The notes below the pieces were generated by a model that ran no database searches, was not told the DNA's origin, and was given only the letters and a program-made list of their open reading frames with translations. A stretch of 36,954 bases of DNA from an uncultured Collinsella sp. (GTDB lineage Bacteria; Actinomycetota; Coriobacteriia; Coriobacteriales; Coriobacteriaceae): NCBI GenBank assembly GCA_900541785.1, contig UQKY01000018.1, positions 1 to 36,954 on the forward strand, written 5' to 3'. The position numbers were made by a program, and so were the translations under genes. This document shows, piece after piece, positions 1 through 8,202 of this stretch. The stretch's first letter is position 1, and every line of letters begins with the position of its first letter.

Positions 1-2
1 GG

Positions 3-68
3 GTCAGCCCGTGGGAGGCCAGGGCGCCGCTGACCGGTGGACGGCACCGAGCCGTGCGCTTGAACTGA
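3..68 (+). CDS. Possible 3' end of an upstream gene (partial)
   Basis: One reading frame is open from the window edge and stops with TGA at 66-68, four bases before a strong terminator hairpin. The 21 residues end in GGRHRAVRLN. The position of the stop just ahead of a terminator fits a gene end, but the stretch is too short to assign. It could equally be the 3' end of a non-coding RNA: a second frame stays open through the terminator, so coding status is not secure. Confidence 0.3.
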   Translation, partial: VSPWEARAPLTGGRHRAVRLN

Positions 69-71
69 GAA

Positions 72-102
72 GGGGGAGGCCGCGCGGCCTCCCCTCTTTT
101 TT
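72..102 (+). terminator. Rho-independent terminator
   Basis: A 10-bp perfect GC stem (GGGGAGGCCG at 73-82 pairing with CGGCCTCCCC at 85-94) is followed by TCTTTTTT. It ends transcription entering from the left edge of the window. Confidence 0.9.
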
Positions 103-169
103 GCGTTAACACTTCACAATGTAGTTGCATTTCACCTGTAACCCGGTTGGGCTTATGGGTAATGAGCTT

Positions 170-637
170 TTATTTAAAGACAATAAATCGAATAACAAGG
201 GCAACTGTTATGACCGCAATGATCAAAAGTAGCAATTGGAGTCGATTCTGCTTACGTCGTTTACTTGATGAAACGAAGATCGTTTTCCCTTGTTTTGGCG
301 TCTCGAGATAACGAGCCGAATGCGTTAAGGTTTGCTTAGGTCGAGGACCTCTTTGCTGCCGAGTTACGGGCGTTTTCGTCGGGTCGTCATTGATCGCGCT
401 GTTTTTTGATAACGGTGCATCTTTCAGATATACGGGATCGCTCGATGCGACGCCCATGTGCTTACGTCCCGTCTGGGCATCCTCGAGCGTTTGATATCGA
501 TTTCTCGTCACATACTCGGGCTCTGGATCATTAATGGGCTCTTGTGAGATGTGGGGGCGATGGAACCGTGGCGGCTGTGTGGAAGTATCTTCCCCCTGCG
601 TCGGCATAAACATATTGTTCTGGTTTTGGTCGTCCAT
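170..637 (-). CDS. Hypothetical tail-anchored membrane protein
   Basis: A 155-residue protein of unknown function. Residues 1 to about 120 are polar, proline/glutamine/charge-rich and look disordered. A basic patch (SSSKRRKQNR) precedes a single C-terminal hydrophobic segment (about 133-155) that ends the protein, so it should sit in the membrane with its long N-terminal tail in the cytoplasm. The ATG is preceded by AAAGGG seven bases upstream. The gene is lower in GC than its neighbours and stands alone, between a terminator and a divergent hsp20. A TACAAT-like -10 lies at 677-682 on the minus strand, without a good -35. I recognise no domain; it may be lineage-restricted. Confidence 0.7.
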   Translation of the reverse strand: MDDQNQNNMFMPTQGEDTSTQPPRFHRPHISQEPINDPEPEYVTRNRYQTLEDAQTGRKHMGVASSDPVYLKDAPLSKNSAINDDPTKTPVTRQQRGPRPKQTLTHSARYLETPKQGKTIFVSSSKRRKQNRLQLLLLIIAVITVALVIRFIVFK

Positions 638-729
638 GATGCCCTTTAGCTCGTTACCAACAACGTGTACGCGCTCATTGTAAGCCCCTTGTTATTTGTA
701 GCTGTGGACATACTCGTTATTTAAGCTCT

Positions 730-742
730 GGTTCAAAGAACC
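730..742. promoter_or_regulatory. Short palindrome in the divergent intergenic region
   Basis: GGTTC-AAA-GAACC is a perfect 5-bp-arm palindrome in the AT-rich region between the small membrane protein gene and hsp20. Its role is unknown; a regulator site is one option. Confidence 0.25.
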
Positions 743-819
743 TTAACCTTCCTAAAACCTGAGTCATATACACTTAGATATGCTTATAGTACTGGACTCA
801 AAAAACTTTATAGTCGATG

Positions 820-848
820 TATATATGAGCACCAGGTGGGCATATATA
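820..848. promoter_or_regulatory. 29-bp imperfect palindrome upstream of hsp20
   Basis: TATATATGAGCACC (820-833) and GGTGGGCATATATA (835-848) are inverted repeats matching at 12 of 14 positions around a single central A. The site lies 66 to 95 bases before the hsp20 start codon, where a promoter or operator would be. It does not match the CIRCE element (TTAGCACTC-N9-GAGTGCTAA), the HspR HAIR box or the CtsR heptad repeat. Confidence 0.5.
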
Positions 849-914
849 AGAGCGTCAAAAGAAGTCCCAGTCACCTAGAAGATGACTCGGCAGTCCTATA
901 AAGGAGTGGTAAAC

Positions 915-1346
915 ATGGCAAGCATGGTTCCTTATCGTTCGGTTTTTGGCGTTCGTCCCTCTGCAAGCTCGCTGTTCGATCTGTTTGATGATATGAGCGA
1001 CCTAGCGAACAACTCGATTGCCTCTAAGGCGTTCCCCGTTGACGTTGAGGATAAGGGCGATGGCTATGAGGTCAAGGCTTATCTGACCGGCGTCGCCAAG
1101 GACGATATCGATGTCGAGCTTAACGAGGGCCGTCTGTCCATTAGCGTGAATGTCGAGGAAGACGAGGAGAACGAGGGCAAGAACTTCCTGCAGAAGGAGT
1201 TCAGCTCGTACAGCGCGACGCGTGGCGTGTATCTTAAGGACGCTTCGAGCGAGGGCCTCTCGGCTAAGTACGCTGACGGCATCCTGACCGTTACGGTTCC
1301 CAAGATCGTCGAGAAGAAGAACGTTACGAAGATCTCCATCGACTAA
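915..1346 (+). CDS. Hsp20 family small heat shock protein
   Basis: A 143-residue small heat shock protein, an ATP-independent cytoplasmic holdase that binds unfolding proteins. The alpha-crystallin domain runs from about residue 40 to 140: FPVDVEDKGDGYEVKAYLTG, then DDIDVELNEGRLSISV, and the conserved AKYADGILTVTVPK strand, ending in a short VTKISID tail. An upstream in-frame ATG at 882 exists, but GGAG lies nine bases before the ATG at 915, and the MASMVPYRSVF start is typical of the family. The gene is monocistronic, with a palindrome upstream and a shared terminator downstream. Confidence 0.93.
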   Translation: MASMVPYRSVFGVRPSASSLFDLFDDMSDLANNSIASKAFPVDVEDKGDGYEVKAYLTGVAKDDIDVELNEGRLSISVNVEEDEENEGKNFLQKEFSSYSATRGVYLKDASSEGLSAKYADGILTVTVPKIVEKKNVTKISID

Positions 1347-1378
1347 CTTCGTTGGTGTTCTGCGCTATTAAAAGATAA

Positions 1379-1416
1379 CAAAAGGGGCTGGGAAGCGATT
1401 CCCGGCCCCTTTTGCT
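1379..1416. terminator. Bidirectional terminator between hsp20 and the hydrolase gene
   Basis: AAAAGGGGCTGGGAA pairs with TTCCCGGCCCCTTTT around a GCGA loop, with one G-U pair. A-runs and T-runs flank both sides, so it can serve both convergent genes. Confidence 0.88.
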
Positions 1417-1428
1417 GTCTAGGAAAGC

Positions 1429-2238
1429 CTATTGAATGGTTGTTGGCCGATACTGGCTTGCGGGGCATATCGAGAGTTTTCGTGATCCTTGGAGAAGGGT
1501 GGCGGAGCTGCCGACCTCGTCATCCAGGGTTGCGGCTAGAGCTTTGGCATAGCTTTTGACGGTAAGGCTCGGACGATTGTTATCTTGGCTGATATGCATG
1601 GCAATGAGCTGTTCGGTGCGATCGGTAACAAGTTCGCACGCGGCTTCGGCGGCTTGGTCGTTGGAGAGGTGTCCCCTTGCAGACAGGATGCGCTCCTGAA
1701 GAAAACGGGGATATTCTCCCTCGCGCAGCATGGTCACATCGTGGTTGCTTTCGAGCGCGAGGACTCGACAATCTTTGAGGGTGTTCATGGCTTGGCTCGA
1801 TAGCTCTCCGGTGTCGGTGGCAAAGCCGATGGAATCATCGGGGGCGTCGAATCGATAGCCGACTGGATTGACGACATCGTGTGATGTTGAGTAGGTTTGC
1901 ACGTGGATGCCGGCAATGGACAGGGTGTCACCGGGATCGAATTCCTCGACAGGCAGATGCGAAAGATTTTCTTTGCTCGAAAGTGTGCCCCTACTGGCAA
2001 AGAGGGGGCCGCGCCAGTGCTTGCACCAGACATCGAGACCCTTGATGTGATCGCTATGCTCATGAGTAATGAGAAGAGCCGAGACGTTGTCTGCCGAGAG
2101 CCCCAGTTCTGCCATGCGCTTTAATGTCTCGCGGCGAGAAAGACCGTCGTCAATCATGATGAGGCCTCGGGGGCCTTCGATGAGTGCGCAGTTGCCTTTT
2201 GAGCCGCTGCCAAGGATATGAAGGTGCAGACGAGACAT
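1429..2238 (-). CDS. Metallo-beta-lactamase fold hydrolase, WalJ/YycJ-like
   Basis: A 269-residue metallo-beta-lactamase fold protein. Start MSRLHLHILGSGSKGNC is the family's usual N-terminus (first strand plus GSGSxGNC turn). The metal-binding motif HEHSDH is at residues 59-64, and TDTGE plus a later LESNHD motif supply further ligands. In Firmicutes, WalJ/YycJ is a cytoplasmic exonuclease-like protein linked to the WalRK regulon and DNA repair; here it is not next to walRK, so the role is inferred from the family only. Upstream in-frame ATGs up to 2319 would overlap tilS and lack family similarity. It is divergent from tilS, with only 48 bases between start codons. Confidence 0.85.
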   Translation of the reverse strand: MSRLHLHILGSGSKGNCALIEGPRGLIMIDDGLSRRETLKRMAELGLSADNVSALLITHEHSDHIKGLDVWCKHWRGPLFASRGTLSSKENLSHLPVEEFDPGDTLSIAGIHVQTYSTSHDVVNPVGYRFDAPDDSIGFATDTGELSSQAMNTLKDCRVLALESNHDVTMLREGEYPRFLQERILSARGHLSNDQAAEAACELVTDRTEQLIAMHISQDNNRPSLTVKSYAKALAATLDDEVGSSATLLQGSRKLSICPASQYRPTTIQ

Positions 2239-2286
2239 AAGATTCCAAAGGATACAATGGGTGCGAACGAATAGAGGAGGAAGCAA

Positions 2287-3828
2287 ATGCCAACGGTATC
2301 TCAGCATTATGGACACCATGCTGCATCGCGGGCTGATGATAAGGCCCTGGCAACGCGGCAGACGGCTGCCCCCGTGGTGCTCATGGTATCAGGTGGTGCG
2401 GACTCGACGGCTTTGCTCCTTATGGCGTGCACATCAAAGTTGGATATTCAGGATGGGCGTGGTGTAGCTCCCATCGCGCGCGAGCGACTGCACGTGCTGC
2501 ATGTGAACCATCATCTGCGCGGTGAGGCATCCGATGGCGACGAGGCCTTTGTGCGCGGCCTATGCGCACAATATGGCTTGCCGCTGTGTGTTGAGCATGC
2601 CTATTTTGATGATGAATCGGGCAATATCGAGGCGGCTGCCCGCGAGGTGCGCTATGCCGCGGCGCGGAGGTATGTCCGCGAGCTCTGCGCCCAGACGGGG
2701 GCACCGCGAACGGCGGCTCGTATCTGCACCGCGCACACGTCTTCGGATCGCGCGGAAACGTTTTTGATGAACGCGATTAAGGGTTCGGGGCCCGCTGGTC
2801 TATCGAGCATTCCTCGCCGGAGAAATATCGTGGTGCGTCCCTTGCTCGACCTGACTCATGATGAGCTCGTGGGCTATCTGCAGGTGCATAGTCAGCCGTG
2901 GCGAGAGGACGAGAGCAACGAGGACGTGTCGTACTTGCGTAACTACGTACGCCATCGAGTAATGCCGGTGGTGGCGCAGCGCAACGCGAGCGTCTGCAAG
3001 ACAATTGGCGCCGCCTGCGAGATCTTAGGCGATGAGGACGCCTTTCTTTCCCAGCTTTCCGCACAGGCGTTTCGAAGCTGCCTACGTAAGGAGGCGGCGG
3101 GTGCATTGGTCCTTGACGCCCGCCGACTGGCCGCGGCCGAGGTGGTGATTGCCCGGCGCATGGTGCGACTGGCAATTAAGCGTATCGACCCCGACGCTCG
3201 CCCGGAGATGCGGCATGTGGAGCGCGTGCTCGCCTGTGTCGCCGAGGGCTCGGGTTCGGTCACGCTGCCGGCGGGAATCGATGCGCGCGTGGAGTTTGGC
3301 ATGCTGTCATTCAAGGCCCCGGCGGCGCGCGAGGGGTTAGTTGCCGATTGGGTCACCATTCCCGGTCGATTGCCGCTGGGGGCGGGCCGCATCCTGGTGG
3401 CAGAGCCGATGGCTGTGGAGCCGGGGTGTGATATTGTGCGCCGTGCCCGCGAACTTGCGGGTGCCGGAGGGGTGGTCGCTATGGTGGATGCCGCGACGCT
3501 GGGCTTTGCCGATCGCGATAGCGAACGGATGCTCGCCGGCTCGCGCGGGGAGATTCCCGCCGAGGCGCGTTTGGCGCGTCTGTGGGTAGACGGTCCCGTG
3601 CCGGGGGATGTGATGTGTCCGTTGGGCATGAGTGGGCGAAGTAAGAAGGTATCCGACCTACTCAACGAGGCTCGTATTCCCGTTTCTGAGCGCGCAGGCG
3701 TTCCCGTGGTGAGAACGGCTCCGGGAGGTGCCGTGGTATGGGTCGCAGGCGTTCGCACGGACGAACGTTTTAAATGCACGGCCGCAACGCGCGTGGCGTA
3801 TCTGCTTCGTGTGGTCGATGCGGAATAG
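2287..3828 (+). CDS. tilS: tRNA(Ile)-lysidine synthase
   Basis: TilS adenylates C34 of the CAU-anticodon tRNA-Ile and attaches lysine, changing both decoding and charging. The N-terminal PP-loop is SGGADS at residues 35-40. It is followed by the family's LHVLHVNHHLRGEASDGDE and HTSSDRAETFLMNAIKGSG segments and the RPLLDLTHDEL motif. The middle domain carries LRNYVRHRVMP, and the C-terminal domain includes the GRSKKVSDLLNEARIP motif. At 513 residues it is a full-length long form. An AGAGGAGG ribosome site lies just before the ATG. It heads the conserved tilS-hpt-ftsH cluster. Confidence 0.95.
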   Translation: MPTVSQHYGHHAASRADDKALATRQTAAPVVLMVSGGADSTALLLMACTSKLDIQDGRGVAPIARERLHVLHVNHHLRGEASDGDEAFVRGLCAQYGLPLCVEHAYFDDESGNIEAAAREVRYAAARRYVRELCAQTGAPRTAARICTAHTSSDRAETFLMNAIKGSGPAGLSSIPRRRNIVVRPLLDLTHDELVGYLQVHSQPWREDESNEDVSYLRNYVRHRVMPVVAQRNASVCKTIGAACEILGDEDAFLSQLSAQAFRSCLRKEAAGALVLDARRLAAAEVVIARRMVRLAIKRIDPDARPEMRHVERVLACVAEGSGSVTLPAGIDARVEFGMLSFKAPAAREGLVADWVTIPGRLPLGAGRILVAEPMAVEPGCDIVRRARELAGAGGVVAMVDAATLGFADRDSERMLAGSRGEIPAEARLARLWVDGPVPGDVMCPLGMSGRSKKVSDLLNEARIPVSERAGVPVVRTAPGGAVVWVAGVRTDERFKCTAATRVAYLLRVVDAE

Positions 3829-3910
3829 CGTCCCACGCCAGCTATTCTGTGCGACGTTGACGGTATTCCCGCGCTGATGGCGTACGGGCTGGAAAATATA
3901 CCCCGTGCGC

Positions 3911-3919
3911 TGCTAGAAT
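3911..3919 (+). promoter_or_regulatory. Possible extended -10 promoter for hpt-ftsH
   Basis: TGCTAGAAT matches an extended -10 box (TGn plus a good hexamer) 57 bases before the hpt start, in the 147-bp gap after tilS. No good -35 is visible. It would let hpt and ftsH be transcribed apart from tilS. Confidence 0.35.
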
Positions 3920-3975
3920 GTGAAGTTCGCGTCCATACGGCGGTGTATGGGCGATAAGCACAAGAAAGGGTTGTC

Positions 3976-4524
3976 ATGGCTTCTCAACATCCGGATATCG
4001 AGAAGGTTCTGTTTACGCAGGAGGATATCGACGGTATCGTCTCTCGCCTGGGCGAGCAGATTACTCGCGACTACGCGGGTAAGGATCTGGTGCTGATTGC
4101 GGTCCTGCGCGGCGCCGTGGTCTTTATGGGCGACCTGATGCGCAAGATCGAGCTGCCGACCAACATCGATTTCATGGCTGTTTCGAGCTATGGCGACGGT
4201 GTGAAGTCCTCGGGTATCGTGCGTATCATTAAGGACCTGGATATCGACATCCGCGGTCGCGACGTGCTGATCGTCGAGGACATTCTGGACTCGGGCCTGA
4301 CGCTCAAGTATCTGATGAAGAACCTCGAGAGCCGCAAGCCCGCTTCTCTGGAGGTCGCCGCCTTCCTGTGGAAGGACGTTGAGGACCGTACCTCGGCCAT
4401 CACGCCCAAGTATGTTGGAACCCATTGCCCCGATGCCTTTGTGGTGGGCTACGGCCTCGACTATGCCGAGCGCTATCGTAACCTTCCGTATCTGGGCATT
4501 TTGAAACCGGAGGTTTATTCGTAA
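3976..4524 (+). CDS. hpt: Hypoxanthine (guanine) phosphoribosyltransferase
   Basis: Salvages hypoxanthine and guanine to IMP and GMP using PRPP, in the cytoplasm. The 182-residue protein has the type I phosphoribosyltransferase layout: VLRGAVVFMGDL near residue 43, the flexible-loop SSYGDG at 70-75, and the PRPP-binding VLIVEDILDSGLTL at 97-110. The C-terminal FVVGYGLDYAERYRNLPYLG is the classic HGPRT end. The ATG follows an AAAGGG site. Only one base separates its stop from the ftsH start, so the two are co-translated; this pairing is conserved in many Gram-positive bacteria. Confidence 0.96.
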   Translation: MASQHPDIEKVLFTQEDIDGIVSRLGEQITRDYAGKDLVLIAVLRGAVVFMGDLMRKIELPTNIDFMAVSSYGDGVKSSGIVRIIKDLDIDIRGRDVLIVEDILDSGLTLKYLMKNLESRKPASLEVAAFLWKDVEDRTSAITPKYVGTHCPDAFVVGYGLDYAERYRNLPYLGILKPEVYS

Positions 4525-4525
4525 G

Positions 4526-6664
4526 ATGCCCGACGACCGTAACGATAACAATTCCCAGACTCCCCGGGAGCCTAAGATCCCGGGGATGCCCGGAGGCAAG
4601 AAGCCCACGCGTACGGGCTGGCTGTATTTTATTTTGGCTTGCGCGCTTCTGGGCTACGCCTTCTTTAACATGGGCTCCGGCTTTGCCAATTCCAGCAATA
4701 CCGTAAAGCTCGCGACGAGCGAGATGGTCAACGCCATCAAGCAGGATCGCGTCGAAGATCTGACCTATACGGTTCAAGACGGAAGCGTGACGGGTCATTA
4801 CTGGAAGACGAAGAAGGACAAGGGCGATACGAGCGAGCTCAAGAGCTTCTCCTCGACCTATGTCGGCTCCGATTCGCTTGCCGAGCTTATGGCGGAGCAC
4901 CCCGATACCAAGTACATCGTCAACACCAATGATCCCGATTTTTGGGGCGACCTGGCGATGAGCGTGCTTCCGACGATTGCCCTGATCGCCATCATGTTCT
5001 ACTTTATGCGCCAGATGATGGGCGCCAACAACAGGAACATGCAGTTTGGCAAGACCAACGCCAAGACCAACGAGGCCACGCGCCCCAAGGTCAAGTTTGA
5101 AGACGTTGCCGGCGTGGACGAGGCAGTCGAGGAGCTCGAGGAGATCCGTGACTTTTTGAGCGATCCGGACCGTTATCGCAAGCTGGGCGCCAAGATCCCG
5201 CGTGGCGTGTTGCTGGTGGGCCCTCCGGGCACCGGTAAAACGCTGCTGGCCAAGGCTGTAGCCGGCGAGGCGGGCGTGCCGTTCTTTAGCATCTCGGGTT
5301 CCGACTTTGTCGAGATGTTCGTGGGTGTCGGCGCCAGCCGTGTACGTGACCTCTTTAAGGAGGCCAAGTCCCAGGCTCCGTCGATCATCTTCATCGATGA
5401 GATCGATGCCGTGGGACGTCAGCGCGGAGCCGGCCTGGGCGGCGGCCACGACGAGCGCGAGCAGACGCTCAACCAGCTGCTGGTCGAGATGGACGGTTTT
5501 GAGGAGAGCGAGTCGGTCATTCTGATCGCTGCGACCAACCGTCCTGACATCCTGGATCCGGCATTGCTGCGTCCCGGTCGTTTTGACCGTCAGGTCACGG
5601 TCGACCGTCCGGATGTGAAGGGCCGCGAGCAGATCTTGCGCGTGCATGCCGAGAACAAGCCGATGGACGAGGACGTGAAGTTTGAGAAGCTCGCCCAGAT
5701 GACCGTTGGCTTTACCGGCGCCGATCTGGCAAACCTGCTCAACGAGTCTGCGCTGCTGGCTGCCCGCCGCCATCGTTCCGTGATCTCGATGGATGAGGTC
5801 GAGGAATCGATGGAGCGCGTGATTGCCGGACCGCAACGCAAGGGTCGCGTGATGACCGAAGCCGAGCGCACCACGATTGCCTACCATGAGAGCGGCCATG
5901 CCCTGGTGGGTCATATCTTGGAGCACTCCGATCCGGTTCATAAGATTTCGATTGTCAGCCGCGGCCAGGCTCTGGGCTACACACTGCAGCTTCCGCAGGA
6001 GGATCACTTCCTCAAGACCAAGAACGAGATGCTCGACGAGCTCGCCGTGTTCTTGGGCGGTCGCGTTGCCGAGGAACTCATGTGCGACGACATCACGTCG
6101 GGCGCGAGCAACGATCTGGAGCGCGCGACCAAGATGGCGCGCGAGATGGTCACGCGTCTGGGCATGAGCGAGGAACTGGGCACGCAAGTGTTTGGCGAGG
6201 CACAGCATCAGGTGTTCCTTGGTCGCGATTACGCCGATCACCAGGATTACTCGGAGGAGACGGCGCGCCGCATCGACATCGAGGTTCAGCGCATCATGCG
6301 CGAGGCTCATCGTCGCGCTGTCGAGATCCTGGATGCCCGTCGCGATCAGCTCGATCTGATGGCGAAGGTGCTGCTTGAGCGCGAGACCGTCGAGGGCGAT
6401 GCCGTGAACGCCCTGCTCGACAACGAGTGGGACGCCTACCTTGAGCGCGAGGGCGATATCCTGGCGGCCAAGGAGGAGCGCAACGCTAAGGCGGCCGGCA
6501 TGCCGACCAAGAAGCGTGCGCCTCGCATGAGCGAGGAGGAGCTGGCGGCTGATGCCGCGGCATTTGCGCAGGCGGCTATGCAGGAGGATGCCGAAGCCAC
6601 ATCCGAGATTGCCGATGATGACCGTGCCGTCAATGCCGGTGCCGACACCGACGACGACAAATAG
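4526..6664 (+). CDS. ftsH: ATP-dependent zinc metalloprotease FtsH
   Basis: A membrane-anchored AAA+ protease that degrades misassembled membrane proteins and some cytoplasmic regulators. Of 712 residues, two transmembrane segments (about 31-55 and 143-162) flank an extracytoplasmic loop. The AAA domain has Walker A GPPGTGKT (232-239), the pore loop around FVEMFVGVG, Walker B IIFIDE (287-292) and the second region of homology with ATNRPDILDPALLRPGRFDR. The zinc protease motif is HESGH (454-458), with the third ligand in the TSGASNDLERAT helix. GGAGG lies 12 bases before the ATG, inside the end of hpt. The acidic, alanine-rich C-terminal tail of about 70 residues is typical. All catalytic residues are present. 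Confidence 0.97.
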   Translation: MPDDRNDNNSQTPREPKIPGMPGGKKPTRTGWLYFILACALLGYAFFNMGSGFANSSNTVKLATSEMVNAIKQDRVEDLTYTVQDGSVTGHYWKTKKDKGDTSELKSFSSTYVGSDSLAELMAEHPDTKYIVNTNDPDFWGDLAMSVLPTIALIAIMFYFMRQMMGANNRNMQFGKTNAKTNEATRPKVKFEDVAGVDEAVEELEEIRDFLSDPDRYRKLGAKIPRGVLLVGPPGTGKTLLAKAVAGEAGVPFFSISGSDFVEMFVGVGASRVRDLFKEAKSQAPSIIFIDEIDAVGRQRGAGLGGGHDEREQTLNQLLVEMDGFEESESVILIAATNRPDILDPALLRPGRFDRQVTVDRPDVKGREQILRVHAENKPMDEDVKFEKLAQMTVGFTGADLANLLNESALLAARRHRSVISMDEVEESMERVIAGPQRKGRVMTEAERTTIAYHESGHALVGHILEHSDPVHKISIVSRGQALGYTLQLPQEDHFLKTKNEMLDELAVFLGGRVAEELMCDDITSGASNDLERATKMAREMVTRLGMSEELGTQVFGEAQHQVFLGRDYADHQDYSEETARRIDIEVQRIMREAHRRAVEILDARRDQLDLMAKVLLERETVEGDAVNALLDNEWDAYLEREGDILAAKEERNAKAAGMPTKKRAPRMSEEELAADAAAFAQAAMQEDAEATSEIADDDRAVNAGADTDDDK

Positions 6665-6678
6665 TCTTTGTGGTGAAA

Positions 6679-6712
6679 GCCTCCGCGGGGAAACCTGCGG
6701 AGGCTTTTCTTT
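6679..6712 (+). terminator. Terminator of the tilS-hpt-ftsH cluster
   Basis: GCCTCCGCGGG pairs with CCTGCGGAGGC (one G-U pair) around a GAAA tetraloop, followed by TTTTCTTTT. Confidence 0.92.
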
Positions 6713-6739
6713 TGAGCGATATGGGGCCATCTGTTGATT

Positions 6740-6785
6740 GGGGACAGACTTAAATGAGCGTTTTCACGCATTTAAGTCTGTCCCC
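6740..6785. repeat. Large palindrome with GGGGACAG arm ends
   Basis: GGGGACAGACTTAAATG (6740-6756) and its exact inverse (6769-6785) enclose 12 bases. The loop itself forms GCGT-TTTC-ACGC, so the whole 46 bases folds into one hairpin with a two-base bulge. No T-run follows on either strand and a normal terminator lies just upstream, so this is not a standard terminator. The GGGGACAG tip is shared with other palindromes at 22003, 28250, 33823 and the four-copy repeat in this window. Confidence 0.85.
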
Positions 6786-6852
6786 GATTAACATTGCTGC
6801 GGCGCTTTTCCCGACTAAAGCGTACAATAGCGCCTATGCGAAAGGGGAACAG

Positions 6853-8037
6853 ATGATCAACGAAACTATGTATGCTCGCGGTGCGGAAAGCTCCATCATC
6901 CGCGAGATTTTTAGCTATGGCCTTGAGCGCAAGGCGCAAATCGGCGCGGAAAACGTGTTCGATTTCTCGCTGGGCAACCCGAGCGTTCCGGCACCCGCTG
7001 CCGTCGCGGAGTCCATCAAAAAGGCGCTTGAACTGCCCAGTGACCAGCTGCACGGCTACACTCCCGCACCGGGCCTACCGCAGTGCCGTACCGCCGTTGC
7101 TGAGTCGCTCAACCGTCGCTTCGGTACGAGCTATGAGGGCAAGGACGTCTTTATGACGGTGGGCGCCGCGGCTTCGCTCACCTGTACGCTCAATGCCGTT
7201 ACGAATCCGGGCGACGAGGTTATTGTTATCGCTCCGTACTTTCCGGAGTATCGCGTTTGGATTGAGAAGGCCGGCTGTACGTGTGTTGAGGCGCTTGCCG
7301 ATGAAGATACGTTCCAGCTGAGTGTGGACAACGTGCTCAAGGCGATTACCGATAAGACGACTGCCGTCATCATCGACTCGCCCAACAATCCGACCGGTGC
7401 CGTATATACGCGCGACACGCTGACGCAACTGGCCAATGTTCTGTGCGAGGTCAACGCCAAGCGCGATCTCGAGAACCCGATCACGCTTATCTCGGATGAG
7501 CCGTATCGCGAGATTGTCTATGGTGCCAAGGTACCTTGGGTGCCCTCGATCTACGAGCACACCATCGTGTGCTACTCGTATTCCAAGTCGCTTTCGCTGC
7601 CGGGCGAGCGCGTGGGGTGGATCCTGGTTCCCAATACGAATCCTCAGGCAGCTCGTCTAATGCCCGCCGTTGCCGGTGCCGCCCGTACGCTGGGCTTCGT
7701 GTGCGCACCGGCGCTCTTCCAGCGTGTAATCATCGACTGCATCGATGAGCCGAGTGACGTTGAGGCCTATGCACGCAACCGCACGGCGCTTACCGGTGCA
7801 TTGGCGGAGTACGGCTACACGTATGTTGAGCCGGATGGCGCGTTCTACCTATGGGTGAAAGCGCTGGAGCCCGATGCGAATGCGTTTTGCGAACGCGCAA
7901 AGAAGTATGAGCTGCTTGCGGTTCCCTCGGACAGCTTTGGTATGCCGGGTTGGTTCCGCCTGGGCTATTGCGTGAGTTACGAAACGATCATCAATTCGCT
8001 ACCCGCTTGGAAACAGTTGGCGGACGAGTATCGTTAA
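6853..8037 (+). CDS. Pyridoxal-phosphate aminotransferase, class I/II
   Basis: A 394-residue fold-type I aminotransferase. The PLP site is complete: SPNNPTG at 176-182, the aspartate of ISDEPYRE at 215, and the Schiff-base lysine K245 in YSYSKSLSLPGERVGW. It is closest to AspC/AlaT-like enzymes that move amino groups between amino acids and 2-oxoacids; the exact substrate cannot be read from the sequence. The open frame extends back to 6754, but that would run through the palindrome; AAAGGGGAAC sits just before the ATG at 6853. It stands alone after the ftsH terminator, with the PHP gene 165 bases downstream. Confidence 0.9.
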   Translation: MINETMYARGAESSIIREIFSYGLERKAQIGAENVFDFSLGNPSVPAPAAVAESIKKALELPSDQLHGYTPAPGLPQCRTAVAESLNRRFGTSYEGKDVFMTVGAAASLTCTLNAVTNPGDEVIVIAPYFPEYRVWIEKAGCTCVEALADEDTFQLSVDNVLKAITDKTTAVIIDSPNNPTGAVYTRDTLTQLANVLCEVNAKRDLENPITLISDEPYREIVYGAKVPWVPSIYEHTIVCYSYSKSLSLPGERVGWILVPNTNPQAARLMPAVAGAARTLGFVCAPALFQRVIIDCIDEPSDVEAYARNRTALTGALAEYGYTYVEPDGAFYLWVKALEPDANAFCERAKKYELLAVPSDSFGMPGWFRLGYCVSYETIINSLPAWKQLADEYR

Positions 8038-8071
8038 AAGTAAAGCGCTCTGCCTACAATGTTTTACGTGA

Positions 8072-8102
8072 AACGGGGTTTGGTGCTAAGCCGGACCCCG
8101 TT
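8072..8102 (+). terminator. Hairpin after the aminotransferase gene
   Basis: AACGGGGTTTGG (8072-8083) pairs with CCGGACCCCGTT (8091-8102), using two G-U pairs, around a seven-base loop. Only a weak T stretch follows, so it may be a poor terminator or an RNA-stabilising hairpin rather than a strong stop. Confidence 0.4.
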
Positions 8103-8202
8103 GTCATGGACGTTGTGTCGTTGGGATGGAGCGGTTTTACGACCATCGAATGCTATGCGTACAATGAATATACGCGACGGCCATACTGGACAAGGAGACC
8201 TG

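Noticed and set aside
638..914. CIRCE, HAIR or CtsR operator before hsp20
   Set aside because: None of the consensus sequences is present; the palindrome found is different.
4400..6730. A 776-codon open frame antisense to ftsH
   Set aside because: It mirrors a canonical FtsH with all motifs and has no recognisable domain of its own.
6754..6852. Upstream start of the aminotransferase
   Set aside because: It would begin within the palindrome, lacks a ribosome site, and the added residues are unlike the family.
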